DNA of 64,000 bases from JAAFIP01 sp963775085 (lineage in GTDB: Bacteria; Pseudomonadota; Gammaproteobacteria; Burkholderiales; Burkholderiaceae_C): assembly GCA_963775085.1 (NCBI GenBank), contig CAVZHO010000010.1, positions 239,365 through 303,364 on the forward strand. The letters run 5' to 3'. The notes under the pieces are model-generated. The model was not told the DNA's origin, ran no database searches, and saw only the letters and a list, made by a program, of their open reading frames with translations. Below are positions 17,055 through 24,797 of this stretch, in pieces. Made by a program: the position numbers and the translations under genes. Position 1 is the first letter of the stretch, and every line of letters starts with the position of its first letter.

Positions 17055-18002
17055 ATGACCCCGTCCTTCCACGCCTGCGTAGACATTGGTGGCACCAAGG
17101 TGGCCGTGTCGCTGGCCGACAGCCAGTCGCTTGTGAACCTGCAACTGCACGCCCGCCGCAGCGAGCCCACGGTCAAGGAGGGTGCCAGCGACGCACTGGC
17201 GCAGCAGATCATCCGCATGATTGGCGCGGCCTGCGCCGAGCATGCCGTTACGCCGCAGCAGATCGCCAGCGTAGGCGTGTCCAGCTGCGGGCCTTTCATC
17301 CAGCGGGCGGGCCTGCTGGAACTGGCCGCGCCCAACATCTGCGGCGCCATAGCCGGGCCTGCGCGCGGCCTGCCCAACGCCTGGGCATCCGCCCCACTCG
17401 AAGCGCCCTTGCGCGCTGCCTTCCCGCAGGTGCGCATTGCCAACGACTGCATCGCCGCCCTGGAGGCCGAGCGGCGCTGGGGCGCACTGAAGGGACTGGA
17501 CCACTGTGCCTACGTCACCTGGAGCACGGGCATCGGCATGGGCCTGTGCGTAGACGGCCGCGTGCTGCGCGGCAAAAACAGCAATGCAGGCCATGCGGGC
17601 CATATGTACGTCAGCAACCATACGGATGCCCTTTGCGGCTGCGGCAACTACGGCGATCTGGAGGCCCTGGTGGCTGGCAACGCCATACCACGGCGTTTTG
17701 GCCAAGAAGCCGCTGCACTGTTAGGCGCTGCTTACGCCGGCAATGCAATGGCTATCGCCCAAGTGGATGAGCTATGCAAGCTGATGGGGCGCGCCCTGTA
17801 CAACCTGGTCATCACGCTGGATTTGCAGCGGATCAGCCTGGGCGGCAGCGTGTTTTGGCACCACCAGGACTACTTGCTGCCCAGGCTGCGCGCCGAGGTA
17901 ACAGGTAAACTAGCCGCACTCACCGACGGCTGTAGCATGGTGCCCGCAGGCTTGGGCTTGCAAGTAGGCGACCTGGCGGCGCTGGCTTTGATTGCACCCT
18001 GA
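17055..18002 (+). CDS. ROK-family sugar kinase (probable fructokinase)
   Basis: A 315-residue ROK protein. It has the phosphate-binding motif DIGGTKVAV (residues 10-18), the catalytic-region Asp in IANDCIAALEAE, the Zn-type motif GHAGHMY with CGCGNYGDLE, and a C-terminal SLGGSVF. ROK kinases phosphorylate glucose, fructose or related sugars. Next to a sucrose phosphorylase, which releases fructose, fructokinase is the best guess; glucokinase cannot be excluded. No good ribosome binding site precedes ATG 17055. Confidence 0.75.
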   Translation: MTPSFHACVDIGGTKVAVSLADSQSLVNLQLHARRSEPTVKEGASDALAQQIIRMIGAACAEHAVTPQQIASVGVSSCGPFIQRAGLLELAAPNICGAIAGPARGLPNAWASAPLEAPLRAAFPQVRIANDCIAALEAERRWGALKGLDHCAYVTWSTGIGMGLCVDGRVLRGKNSNAGHAGHMYVSNHTDALCGCGNYGDLEALVAGNAIPRRFGQEAAALLGAAYAGNAMAIAQVDELCKLMGRALYNLVITLDLQRISLGGSVFWHHQDYLLPRLRAEVTGKLAALTDGCSMVPAGLGLQVGDLAALALIAP

Positions 18003-18056
18003 CACCCCCTTGAGGCGCGGCGCCTTGCACATGGCACCCTGGCAGCGCACCAGTAC

Positions 18057-19340
18057 CTACCCCGGGCTGGATGCTTCGAATGCACTGGCTATCGCCTTGA
18101 CCCGCTCTTTGGCAATCATTTCACCTATTTTTGGCCCGCTAGTCCCTGTCGCCAGGGCATTGGTAGCTATCGGTTCCGTAGCAACATCCAACGCTGCCTG
18201 CAACGCCTTACCCAACCGCACGCGCTGCGGGTAGGCGTCCTGCTGCTTGCCCAGCCGCCCGCGTGCATCGCATTCGCAGGCCAGCAGGGCATCCAGAAAA
18301 CGCTGCGGCTTGCGGATCGCGTCGCAGCGCTCGAGCAGGCGCATGACGGCAGCGGCGTTGAGCTCGGCGCTGCGGTGGATGTTGCCGTGCTCTTTGGCCA
18401 CGATCACGGCCAGGTCTTTGCAATCCGTCGGCACGCGCAGGCGATCGCACACCGGTAGCAGCAGTTTGACGCTGCGCTCTTCATGGCCCAGGTGGCGTGG
18501 CAGCTCGTCCACGCGGGTCGTGCCCTTGCCCAGGTCGTGCATCAGGCAGGCAAAGCGCACCGGCAGCGGCGCGTTCAGCTGCGCCGCCATGTCCAGCACC
18601 ATCATCAAGTGCACGCCAGTGTCAATCTCGGGGTGGTGCGCCTCGGGTTGGGGCACACCCCACAGGCGGTTGACTTCTGGCAGCAGCACTTGCAGCGCAC
18701 CACAATCGCGCAGCACGGCGAACATGCGGGACGGCGTGGCCTCCATCAGGCCGCGCGCAATCTCTTGCCACACGCGCTCGGCTACCAGCGCGTCTACCTC
18801 GCCCGCGGTCACCATGCGGCGCATCAAGTCCATCGTCTCGGGTGCCACGCTAAAGTCGGCAAAGCGCGCCGCAAAACGCGCCAGCCGCAGGATGCGCACC
18901 GGGTCTTCGGCAAAGGCCAGGCTCACATGGCGCAGCACCTTGCCCGCAATGTCGCGCTGGCCGTGGTACGGGTCTACCAGCGTGAATTGGTCCAGATTTT
19001 GCAGGTTAAATTCAGGCGGAGTCCCTGTCGCCAGGACGTTAGCAGCTATAGAATTAATAGTAATGTCACGCCGCACCAGGTCCATCTCCAGCGTCACATC
19101 CGCATCGGTATGGAACGTGAACCCGTGATAACCCTTGGCCGTTTTGCGCTCGGTGCGCGCCAGCGCGTACTCCTCGCGGGTTTGCGGATGCAGAAAAACC
19201 GGGAAGTCCTTGCCCACCGGCAAGTAGCCCAGCGCCACCATCTCCTCAGGCGTAGCGCCCACCACCACATAGTCTCGGTCGCGCACCGCCAGCCCCATAA
19301 GAGCATCCCGCACTGCGCCGCCGACCAGGTATGTTTGCAT
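18057..19340 (-). CDS. cca: Multifunctional CCA-adding enzyme (tRNA nucleotidyltransferase with HD domain)
   Basis: A 427-residue enzyme. The N-terminus MQTYLVGGAVRDAL and the DRDYVVVG metal-binding Asp residues mark the nucleotidyltransferase core. The RRDITINSIA and DPVRILRLARFAARF blocks follow, and an HD phosphohydrolase motif (CLMHDLGKG) lies in the C-terminal half. It adds or repairs CCA at tRNA 3' ends. ATG 19340 is chosen over an upstream in-frame start because homologues begin at this motif. Two repeat copies are read in frame: one after residue 97 (AANVLATGTPPEFNL) and one near the C-terminus (ATNALATGTSGPKIG). The protein is somewhat longer than usual. Confidence 0.88.
   Translation of the reverse strand: MQTYLVGGAVRDALMGLAVRDRDYVVVGATPEEMVALGYLPVGKDFPVFLHPQTREEYALARTERKTAKGYHGFTFHTDADVTLEMDLVRRDITINSIAANVLATGTPPEFNLQNLDQFTLVDPYHGQRDIAGKVLRHVSLAFAEDPVRILRLARFAARFADFSVAPETMDLMRRMVTAGEVDALVAERVWQEIARGLMEATPSRMFAVLRDCGALQVLLPEVNRLWGVPQPEAHHPEIDTGVHLMMVLDMAAQLNAPLPVRFACLMHDLGKGTTRVDELPRHLGHEERSVKLLLPVCDRLRVPTDCKDLAVIVAKEHGNIHRSAELNAAAVMRLLERCDAIRKPQRFLDALLACECDARGRLGKQQDAYPQRVRLGKALQAALDVATEPIATNALATGTSGPKIGEMIAKERVKAIASAFEASSPG
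18128..18182 (-). repeat. Dispersed repeat copy 3 (3' end of cca)
   Basis: On the minus strand it reads GATAGCTACCAATGCCCTGG, then CGACAGGGACTAGCGGGCC and AAAAA. It encodes PIATNALATGTSGPKIG in the Cca C-terminal tail. Confidence 0.7.
19015..19060 (-). repeat. Dispersed repeat copy 4 (nucleotidyltransferase domain of cca)
   Basis: On the minus strand it reads CTATTAATTCTATAGCTGCT, then AACGTCCTGGCGACAGGGAC. It encodes INSIAANVLATGTP in place of the short family loop before LVDPYHGQRD. Confidence 0.75.
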
Positions 19341-19344
19341 GGCT

Positions 19345-19881
19345 TTAAGTGTAGCGGCGTGGGCGCTTGGCTGGGCTACCAGCCTGCACACCCGCCAGTT
19401 GCCCAATCTGCGCCTGCACTGCGGGCGATACAAAGTAGCCATGCCTATGCCATGCGGCAAACACTGGCTCCAGGCTGCCCAACAATCCTTGCTGCACCAT
19501 CTGCGCCAACAGCGTGCCGCTGCCAATCACCGCCACCTGCAAACGCTGCGCCACCTTGCGGGCGCGCCGCTCGTCAATCAAGGCAAGCAAACCATGCTCG
19601 GCTGCGTAGGCCAGCACCGCCAGCTCACCACTGCCCAGGCCCTGTGCCAATGCGGCGTCTAAGGGTGTGAGCAATGCTTGCGGCACGATGTCAATGGTCG
19701 CGCCGTTGCGCAGCGCCTCAATCACTGCCGCGCCCGGAGCCGATGGGTCGGCGGTGCATTCCAGCAGCACCGCCTCGGGTACCGCCAATCCGCCCAGCAT
19801 CTGCACACAAGCCGGTAGCACACCGCCCACGGCCAGCGCAATCAGTGGCCCGGCATCGGCCACGATGAGCTTGGCACTCAT
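19345..19881 (-). CDS. PIN-domain (DUF3368-type) toxin
   Basis: A 178-residue protein beginning IVADAGPLIALA, with the first PIN acidic residue. Later GSGELAVLAYAAEHGLLALIDERRAR carries the further acidic residues of the DUF3368 subgroup. PIN proteins of toxin-antitoxin pairs are usually ribonucleases. The start codon overlaps the stop of the upstream Phd-like gene (ATGA), the usual coupling of such modules. It lies 4 bases from the cca start on the same strand, so its mRNA may continue into cca. Confidence 0.7.
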   Translation of the reverse strand: MSAKLIVADAGPLIALAVGGVLPACVQMLGGLAVPEAVLLECTADPSAPGAAVIEALRNGATIDIVPQALLTPLDAALAQGLGSGELAVLAYAAEHGLLALIDERRARKVAQRLQVAVIGSGTLLAQMVQQGLLGSLEPVFAAWHRHGYFVSPAVQAQIGQLAGVQAGSPAKRPRRYT

Positions 19882-20309
19882 GTTTTTTTGGCTTTGGCTG
19901 CGCGGGGCTTTTTTGCTGCAGGCGGCTTGCTAGCAGGCTTGGCTGTCGAAGTATTGGGTGGCGTGCCAAGGGGCTTGGCGGTCAAATGCTGTTGCAACGT
20001 AGCCAGCTCGACCGTCATATCCGCCGCATCGTCCAGCATGCTGTAGCCCAGCGTGCCCAGGTGCTGCAGGTAGCGCGCATAGGGCATGCCTGCCAGCTTG
20101 GCACCCGAGGCCACCGACAGCTCGGCCTGCAACACCAGCTTGTCCGCCAGCGCCACACTCACGCCCGAGGCCAGCAAGGCATCGTTAAACGGCAGCGCCA
20201 CAAACAGCGGTTTGCCATGCTTGGACACCACCGAGTAGTCCCCCCGCTCGGCGTTGCGCACCAATTCCCCGGTATGTTCACGCAAATCGCGCACGGCAAA
20301 GGCTTCCAT
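19878..20309 (-). CDS. Phd/YefM-type antitoxin with long basic tail
   Basis: A 143-residue protein. The N-terminal AFAVRDLREHTGELVRNAER and VVSKHGKPLFVALPF match the Phd/YefM DNA-binding fold. The middle region (about 70-105) is helical. The C-terminus is a Lys/Pro/Ala-rich tail (KPPAAKKPRAAKAKK), unusual for antitoxins. The second of two ATGs is preferred because AGGAG then lies 6 bases away. A perfect palindrome (20325-20338) and a second partial one in the promoter region suggest autoregulation. Confidence 0.7.
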   Translation of the reverse strand: MEAFAVRDLREHTGELVRNAERGDYSVVSKHGKPLFVALPFNDALLASGVSVALADKLVLQAELSVASGAKLAGMPYARYLQHLGTLGYSMLDDAADMTVELATLQQHLTAKPLGTPPNTSTAKPASKPPAAKKPRAAKAKKT

Positions 20310-20324
20310 CATGAACTCCTGTAG

Positions 20325-20359
20325 GGCATAATTATGCCATCATTTGTGGGCATAATTAT
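20325..20359 (-). promoter_or_regulatory. Operator pair of the PIN/Phd module
   Basis: The perfect 14-base palindrome GGCATAATTATGCC (20325-20338) is followed after 10 bases by GGCATAATTAT (20349-20359). It lies 16 bases before the antitoxin start and overlaps the likely promoter, fitting binding by the Phd-like protein. Confidence 0.65.
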
Positions 20360-20559
20360 TTTTTCTTATTAAACTGGTTGAGGTGTCCGATTGGCGATAA
20401 ATGCGTGTGAACCTGGTTGGCGACCTATCAGTGTCAGCGCCGTGCGCCGGTGTTGGCTTGCTTTCCAGAACGGCCTCGAATATTTGGTAGCTGACAAATA
20501 TACTGGAGTCTGCATCCTCCATAATCAAGTGTTAATAAAACGGTGGAGCAGCTGCATTT

Positions 20560-21465
20560 ATGGCGATACCTGATTTTCAAGCATTGATGCTGCCGGTTTT
20601 GCGAGCATCTGCGAATGGTGAAGTGAAGATTTCGGAGGTCGTGGGCGTGCTGTGCAAGCAGCTTGGGCTAACCGAAATTGAGTTGTCCGAGTTGTTGCCT
20701 TCTGGCAAACAGACTACTTTTGCAAATCGGGTGAATTGGGCAAAGAGTTATCTCGGAAAAGCTGGCCTGATAGAACTAACGCGACGTGGTCACTTCGTCA
20801 TTAGTGATAGGGGACGTACTGTTCTGAAATCTCCGCCAAGTTCGATAAATATCAAGTTTTTGGAAACCTTTCCAGAATTCAAGTTGTTCAGAGAAGCTAG
20901 TGACCAACCATCTGATGTGACTCCAGTATCTGTAGCCAATTTGAAAGATTTGACTCCAGACGAAATTATTCGCTCCGCACATTCAGAATTGGATAAATCC
21001 TTAAGCTCAGAGCTGTTGGCAAAAGTACTGGCTGCACCACCCGATTTCTTTGAGCGTCTTGTCGTGCAGTTACTTGTAGCCATGGGCTATGGCGGTTCTG
21101 CCGCTGATGCTGGGCGGGCATTAGGCAAGAGCGGAGATGGTGGAGTGGACGGTGTGATCGACCAGGATGCCTTGGGTTTGGATCGGATATACGTGCAAGC
21201 CAAGCGGTATGCAGACAACAAAGTTTCTGCTGGCGACATACGTGATTTTTTTGGTTCCTTGGATAGATTCAAGGCAAGTAAAGGTCTTTTCGTCACTACG
21301 TCCAGCTTTTCTCCAGCAGCCAAGGAAACCGCAGAACTTTTAAGTAAACGCATAGTTTTGATTGACGGTCACATGCTGACACGATTGATGATTCGCTATG
21401 ACATAGGTTGTCGCGTAGAAGAAACCATTCAAATTAAAAAAATTGACGAGGAGTTTTTTGATTAA
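20560..21465 (+). CDS. mrr: Mrr-type restriction endonuclease
   Basis: A 301-residue protein. The N-terminal winged-helix-like Mrr_N region (residues 1-95) carries a basic surface. The C-terminal Mrr catalytic domain has FERLVVQLLVAMGYGG, GDGGVDGVID and YVQAKRY, the D-(D/E)-(Q/E)xK nuclease residues. Mrr enzymes cut DNA with modified bases (type IV restriction). The gene lies alone beside a toxin-antitoxin pair, which hints at a small defence cluster. Its base composition looks lower in GC than the neighbours, compatible with acquisition by transfer. Confidence 0.85.
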   Translation: MAIPDFQALMLPVLRASANGEVKISEVVGVLCKQLGLTEIELSELLPSGKQTTFANRVNWAKSYLGKAGLIELTRRGHFVISDRGRTVLKSPPSSINIKFLETFPEFKLFREASDQPSDVTPVSVANLKDLTPDEIIRSAHSELDKSLSSELLAKVLAAPPDFFERLVVQLLVAMGYGGSAADAGRALGKSGDGGVDGVIDQDALGLDRIYVQAKRYADNKVSAGDIRDFFGSLDRFKASKGLFVTTSSFSPAAKETAELLSKRIVLIDGHMLTRLMIRYDIGCRVEETIQIKKIDEEFFD

Positions 21466-21530
21466 GACAAGGCAATTATTTGATTCGATGATGGCAAATT
21501 AAATTGAGTCAGATTAAATCTGGACAAACC

Positions 21531-21989
21531 ATGCTAATCAAAATTGACGACCTGCGCGGCCCCGAGATCGCGGCGCTGCTGGAGGAGCACATGGCGGGCA
21601 TGCGTGCCAGCTCGCCAGCTTGCAGTGTGCACGCGCTGGACTTGGATGGACTGCGCAAACCTGAGATTACCTTCTGGAGCGCGTGGGACGGCAATGCGCT
21701 GATGGGCTGCGGCGCTGTGAAAGAGCTGGATGCCACGCATGGCGAGATCAAGTCCATGCGCACCTCGGCTGCGCACTTGCGCAAAGGTGTGGCGGCGCAG
21801 ATATTGGCGCGCATCATCGAAGTAGCGCAAGAGCGCGGCTACCGGCGCCTGAGCTTGGAGACCGGCTCCACGCCCGACTTTGCGGCGGCGCACGCGCTGT
21901 ATGCCGGCTTTGGTTTTACGCTGTGCGGGCCGTTTGCGGGCTATGCGCTGGACCCGTTTAGCGTGTTTATGACGAAAGCCTTGGTCTGA
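21531..21989 (+). CDS. GNAT-family N-acetyltransferase (YsnE-like)
   Basis: A 152-residue protein with the GNAT acetyl-CoA motif RKGVAAQILARIIEVAQERG and a C-terminal SLETGSTPDFAAAHALYAGF strand-helix block typical of YsnE-like acetyltransferases. The substrate cannot be predicted. ATG 21531 fits the family N-terminus; an in-frame upstream start at 21504 would add nine residues without a ribosome binding site. Confidence 0.8.
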   Translation: MLIKIDDLRGPEIAALLEEHMAGMRASSPACSVHALDLDGLRKPEITFWSAWDGNALMGCGAVKELDATHGEIKSMRTSAAHLRKGVAAQILARIIEVAQERGYRRLSLETGSTPDFAAAHALYAGFGFTLCGPFAGYALDPFSVFMTKALV

Positions 21990-21999
21990 CTGCCTCTGC

Positions 22000-22381
22000 C
22001 TTGCCATTGAGCCGACGTTCCGGCGTCTTATTTTTGGCACGGGACAGATTTCTAAAAGTTTCAATAATCGCAATATTTGTAACTTTTACGTGCAAACATT
22101 TTTTCGGAAAAACGTGACAAAATTGCATAAAAATGGCGATATTAGTTATTAAGTAGTGGTTTGTGGATAAATAAATGTGCAAAAAACACATTTATTTAAA
22201 CAATTCTGAGCCTTGACGCTGCAGCAGAAGCTGCTTGGCGGCGTTACGCAGCGTTTCAATACCAGCGCGTTACACCCAAAAGAGCGTTCACAGTCCGGGT
22301 TCGGCGATTTTATTAACCGGATGTTCAAGCCGCTCGCCGGGCATCAACAACAAACGTTCATCCCAAGTTAGGACGATAAAC
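22000..22381. other. Gene-free AT-rich region with a perfect hairpin
   Basis: No convincing gene is seen over about 380 bases. The part from about 22040 to 22200 is strongly AT-rich. It ends in an inverted repeat with 12-base arms, TAAATAAATGTG and CACATTTATTTA (22168-22198), around a 7-base loop. The hairpin may be a terminator or a remnant of a mobile element. The remainder presumably holds the promoter of the following gene. Confidence 0.5.
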
Positions 22382-22993
22382 ATGGATTTTGAATTTACCC
22401 GAATGGCGGTGGTGTATTTGCACCTGATTGCCTGTTGCGTAGCCATTGGCATGGTGCTTACCAGCGATGTGGCGATGGTTAAAAAACTGTTGCAGGTCCA
22501 TGCCGACGACAGGGTGGACCGCAAGCACCTGTCAGAACTGCAAACCACGGTCTCGCGTGCGCTGGTGGCGCTGTGGGTGACTGGCGTGGCCATCGTCTCG
22601 CTGGATGTGTCCCTCAAGGGCTGGGGCTACTTGGAGAATCCCAAACTGCAGTCAAAGGTGGCCATTGTGGTGTTGCTGACGCTTAACGGCGTTGTGCTGC
22701 ATAAATACGTGCTGCCGCTGCTGATCAAGGCCGGTTCACTGCTGCGCATGGCGTTCAGCCAGCGCCTGCTGGCCATTTTCGCCGGTGCGGTGTCGGGGGT
22801 GTCGTGGTTCTACGCCGCCCTGCTGGGCGTGGGCCGCCCGTTGAACTGGAAGTATTCGCTGGTAGAAATCCTGGCCGCCTACCCGGTGTTGATCGCTGGT
22901 GGCTTTGCATCCATGGTGCTGCTAACCATGTGGGCGCGGTTCCAGTCCAGCACGACTGTACCCCCTTACCCCACGCAGATGGCGGGTGCGTAG
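22382..22993 (+). CDS. Integral membrane protein of unknown function (possibly DUF2214-like)
   Basis: A 203-residue protein with five predicted helices, including AVVYLHLIACCVAIGMVLTS, a second around residues 55-75, SKVAIVVLLTLNGVVLHKYV, LLAIFAGAVSGVSWFYAAL and YPVLIAGGFASMVLLTMW. ATG 22382 is preceded by TAGGA at 8 bases. His residues in the first and third helices could bind a haem or metal, but this is speculation. I do not recognise the family with confidence. Confidence 0.6.
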   Translation: MDFEFTRMAVVYLHLIACCVAIGMVLTSDVAMVKKLLQVHADDRVDRKHLSELQTTVSRALVALWVTGVAIVSLDVSLKGWGYLENPKLQSKVAIVVLLTLNGVVLHKYVLPLLIKAGSLLRMAFSQRLLAIFAGAVSGVSWFYAALLGVGRPLNWKYSLVEILAAYPVLIAGGFASMVLLTMWARFQSSTTVPPYPTQMAGA

Positions 22994-23005
22994 TCAAGCA
23001 GGGCT

Positions 23006-23689
23006 TTAGCGCTGCAATCGGTAGGGTTCTTCAAAATCCCTGAAGTCGTTTTCCACCAGCGCAGCGGCTATCCACGCGGCCACGCCGGGAGCGGCGCGCA
23101 CGCGGTCTACATAGGCGTTGATGTCGGCGCGTTGGCTCAAGGCATAGGTTTTAAAGCGCATGCAGACGGGGGCAAAGTAGGCATCGGCAATCGTGAACCG
23201 CTGGCCGAACAAGTAGGGACCGCCGTGCTGGGTAAGCAGCTCGCTCCACATGCCTTCGATGCGGGCTACGTCGGCCCGCACAGCCGGTTTGTCGCGCAGG
23301 GCTAGTGCGCCTACCTCAGGCAGGCTGGCTTCGATGTTCATGGGGCAACTGCTGCGCAGGGCGCCAAAGCCGCTGTGCATCTCGGCGCAGAGGCTGCGGG
23401 CGCGGGCGCGCTGTTTGACGTCTTGCGGCCAGAGCTTTTTGTCGGGGTATTTTTCGGCGGCGTATTCGGCAATGGCCAGGGTGTCCCACACGGCTAAGCC
23501 GTCGTCCACCAGGCAGGGCACGCGGCCGGTGGGGTTGACGGCTTGGATAGTTTTTTTAAACTGCGAGCCGGGATCGAACGAGTCAAAGCGCGCCACGATT
23601 TCGTCAAACGCGATGCCTGCGTTTTTCAGCATCACCCAGGGGCGCATGGACCAGGAGGAGTAGTTTTTGTTGGCGATGTAGAGTTGCAT
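23006..23689 (-). CDS. Glutathione S-transferase family protein
   Basis: A 227-residue protein. The N-terminal thioredoxin-like half reads MQLYIANKNYSSWSMRPWVM with NPTGRVPCLVDDG and the glutathione-binding WDTLAIAEYAAE. The C-terminal helical half contains FTIADAYFAPVC. The SSW motif near the N-terminus suggests a Ser-type active site. Substrate unknown. It is monocistronic by spacing, about 70 bases from the next minus-strand gene. Confidence 0.85.
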   Translation of the reverse strand: MQLYIANKNYSSWSMRPWVMLKNAGIAFDEIVARFDSFDPGSQFKKTIQAVNPTGRVPCLVDDGLAVWDTLAIAEYAAEKYPDKKLWPQDVKQRARARSLCAEMHSGFGALRSSCPMNIEASLPEVGALALRDKPAVRADVARIEGMWSELLTQHGGPYLFGQRFTIADAYFAPVCMRFKTYALSQRADINAYVDRVRAAPGVAAWIAAALVENDFRDFEEPYRLQR

Positions 23690-23757
23690 GTTTGCATCCT
23701 TATGTTCTTAAGAGCCGCATCTTGCCAGCAAAGCCGCGCGGCATTGATGCTGGAAAA

Positions 23758-24747
23758 CTAGCCTATTGATGCGTTCTTGCGGTGGGCATCCATGGTGCGC
23801 GCCACGCCGAGGTAAGTGGGTGCGATGGCGTAAATGCTGCTGGGGCTGATGCCTACAGCGCCCAGGCCAGGGTAGTGCCCCGTGGCGATGCTGGGTGATT
23901 GCATGGAGTCCAGGTTGTCGCGGCTCATCAGGGGCTCGCCGGGCAGGTGCTCCATCACCCAGGCTTGCAGGCGCGCCAGGGGCATGGGCAGCGGCAGGAT
24001 GGGACGCCGTGCGCCCACACACTGGCCAGCAATGGCAAACAGATCGCGCAGCGTCAGCACTTGCGGGCCGCAGGCTTCGACGATACTGGTATTTAAGGGT
24101 GTTTTGGCGGCTATGTCCTTGTCGCCAGGGCGTAGGCTGCTATTATTACTATAGCTACTGTCGGTCGCCAAAGTGACCACGGCTTGCGCAAGATCCTCTA
24201 CCCAGACGGGTTGAAACTGCGTATCCGCGCCCGCCAGCGGTACGATGGGCGCGAGCTTTTGCAAGGCGGCAAATACGTTGAGCAGTTTATCTTCTGCGCC
24301 AAACACCACGCTGGGCCGCAGCATCGCAAGCGATAGACCACTGTTGGCCAGTGCCGCCTCGCCGCGCGCCTTGCTGCGCAGGTAGCGCGAGGGGGCATCC
24401 AGCGCTGCGCCCAGGGCGCTGATGTGGACGACTCGCCGCACACCAGCGGCCTGGCAGGCGGCGGCGATGCGGCGGGGGAGCTGCACATGCACTTGCTCAA
24501 AGCGCGCCTCGCTGCCGTGCAGCACGGCCACCAGGTTGATGAGGCCATCGTGCCCAGCGACGGCAGCACTGAGTTGCGCACTCTGGTGCACGTCGCACTC
24601 CCGCAGGTGCAGGCCGGGCAGCATGCGCAGCGCCTTGGTGCTGTTGGCATTGCGGGTGGGTACGGTAATGTCGTGGCCCGCAGCGGCGAGCTTCTCGCAG
24701 ATATGGCGACCGATGAAGCCGGTGCCGCCGAGTACTATTATTTTCAT
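23758..24747 (-). CDS. Complex I NDUFA9-like NAD(P)-binding protein
   Basis: A 329-residue atypical SDR. It has GGTGFIGRHICEKLAAAGH (residues 7-25), VRRVVHISALGA and YLRSKARGE, as in the bacterial proteins annotated as complex I NDUFA9 subunit family. A repeat copy (24099-24158) inserts a loop SSYSNNSSLRPGDKDIAAK in frame before the C-terminal third. A second copy (24732-24790) spans the start codon and 5' untranslated region. Function in bacteria is not established; NADPH-linked reductase activity is plausible. Confidence 0.75.
   Translation of the reverse strand: MKIIVLGGTGFIGRHICEKLAAAGHDITVPTRNANSTKALRMLPGLHLRECDVHQSAQLSAAVAGHDGLINLVAVLHGSEARFEQVHVQLPRRIAAACQAAGVRRVVHISALGAALDAPSRYLRSKARGEAALANSGLSLAMLRPSVVFGAEDKLLNVFAALQKLAPIVPLAGADTQFQPVWVEDLAQAVVTLATDSSYSNNSSLRPGDKDIAAKTPLNTSIVEACGPQVLTLRDLFAIAGQCVGARRPILPLPMPLARLQAWVMEHLPGEPLMSRDNLDSMQSPSIATGHYPGLGAVGISPSSIYAIAPTYLGVARTMDAHRKNASIG
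24099..24158 (-). repeat. Dispersed repeat copy 5 (inside NDUFA9-like gene)
   Basis: On the minus strand it reads TAGCTATAGTAATAATAGCA, then GCCTACGCCCTGGCGACAAG and GACATAGCCGCCAAAAC. It encodes a Ser/Asn-rich loop in frame. Confidence 0.7.
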
Positions 24748-24790
24748 AGCTGCTTATGACCTATTTGCATGGACTACAGCCATAATTTAC
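24732..24790 (+). repeat. Dispersed repeat copy 6 (across the start of the NDUFA9-like gene)
   Basis: It reads ACTATTATTTTCATAGCTGC, then TTATGACCTATTTGCATGGA and CTACAGCCATAATTT. The CAT inside it is the start codon (minus strand) of the gene, so the repeat supplies the translation start and leader. Confidence 0.65.
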
Positions 24791-24797
24791 CAAAATA

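Noticed and set aside
16818..17705. Long minus-strand frame opposite DUF2905 and the ROK kinase
   Set aside because: Both plus-strand genes are clear families, and the antisense frame has no recognisable domain.
17700..17770. GCTGCTTACGCC with a later GGCTATCGCC in the ROK kinase gene, resembling the dispersed repeat
   Set aside because: ROK homologues have the same length and similar residues here. The A/T-rich left end is missing, so chance similarity is likely.
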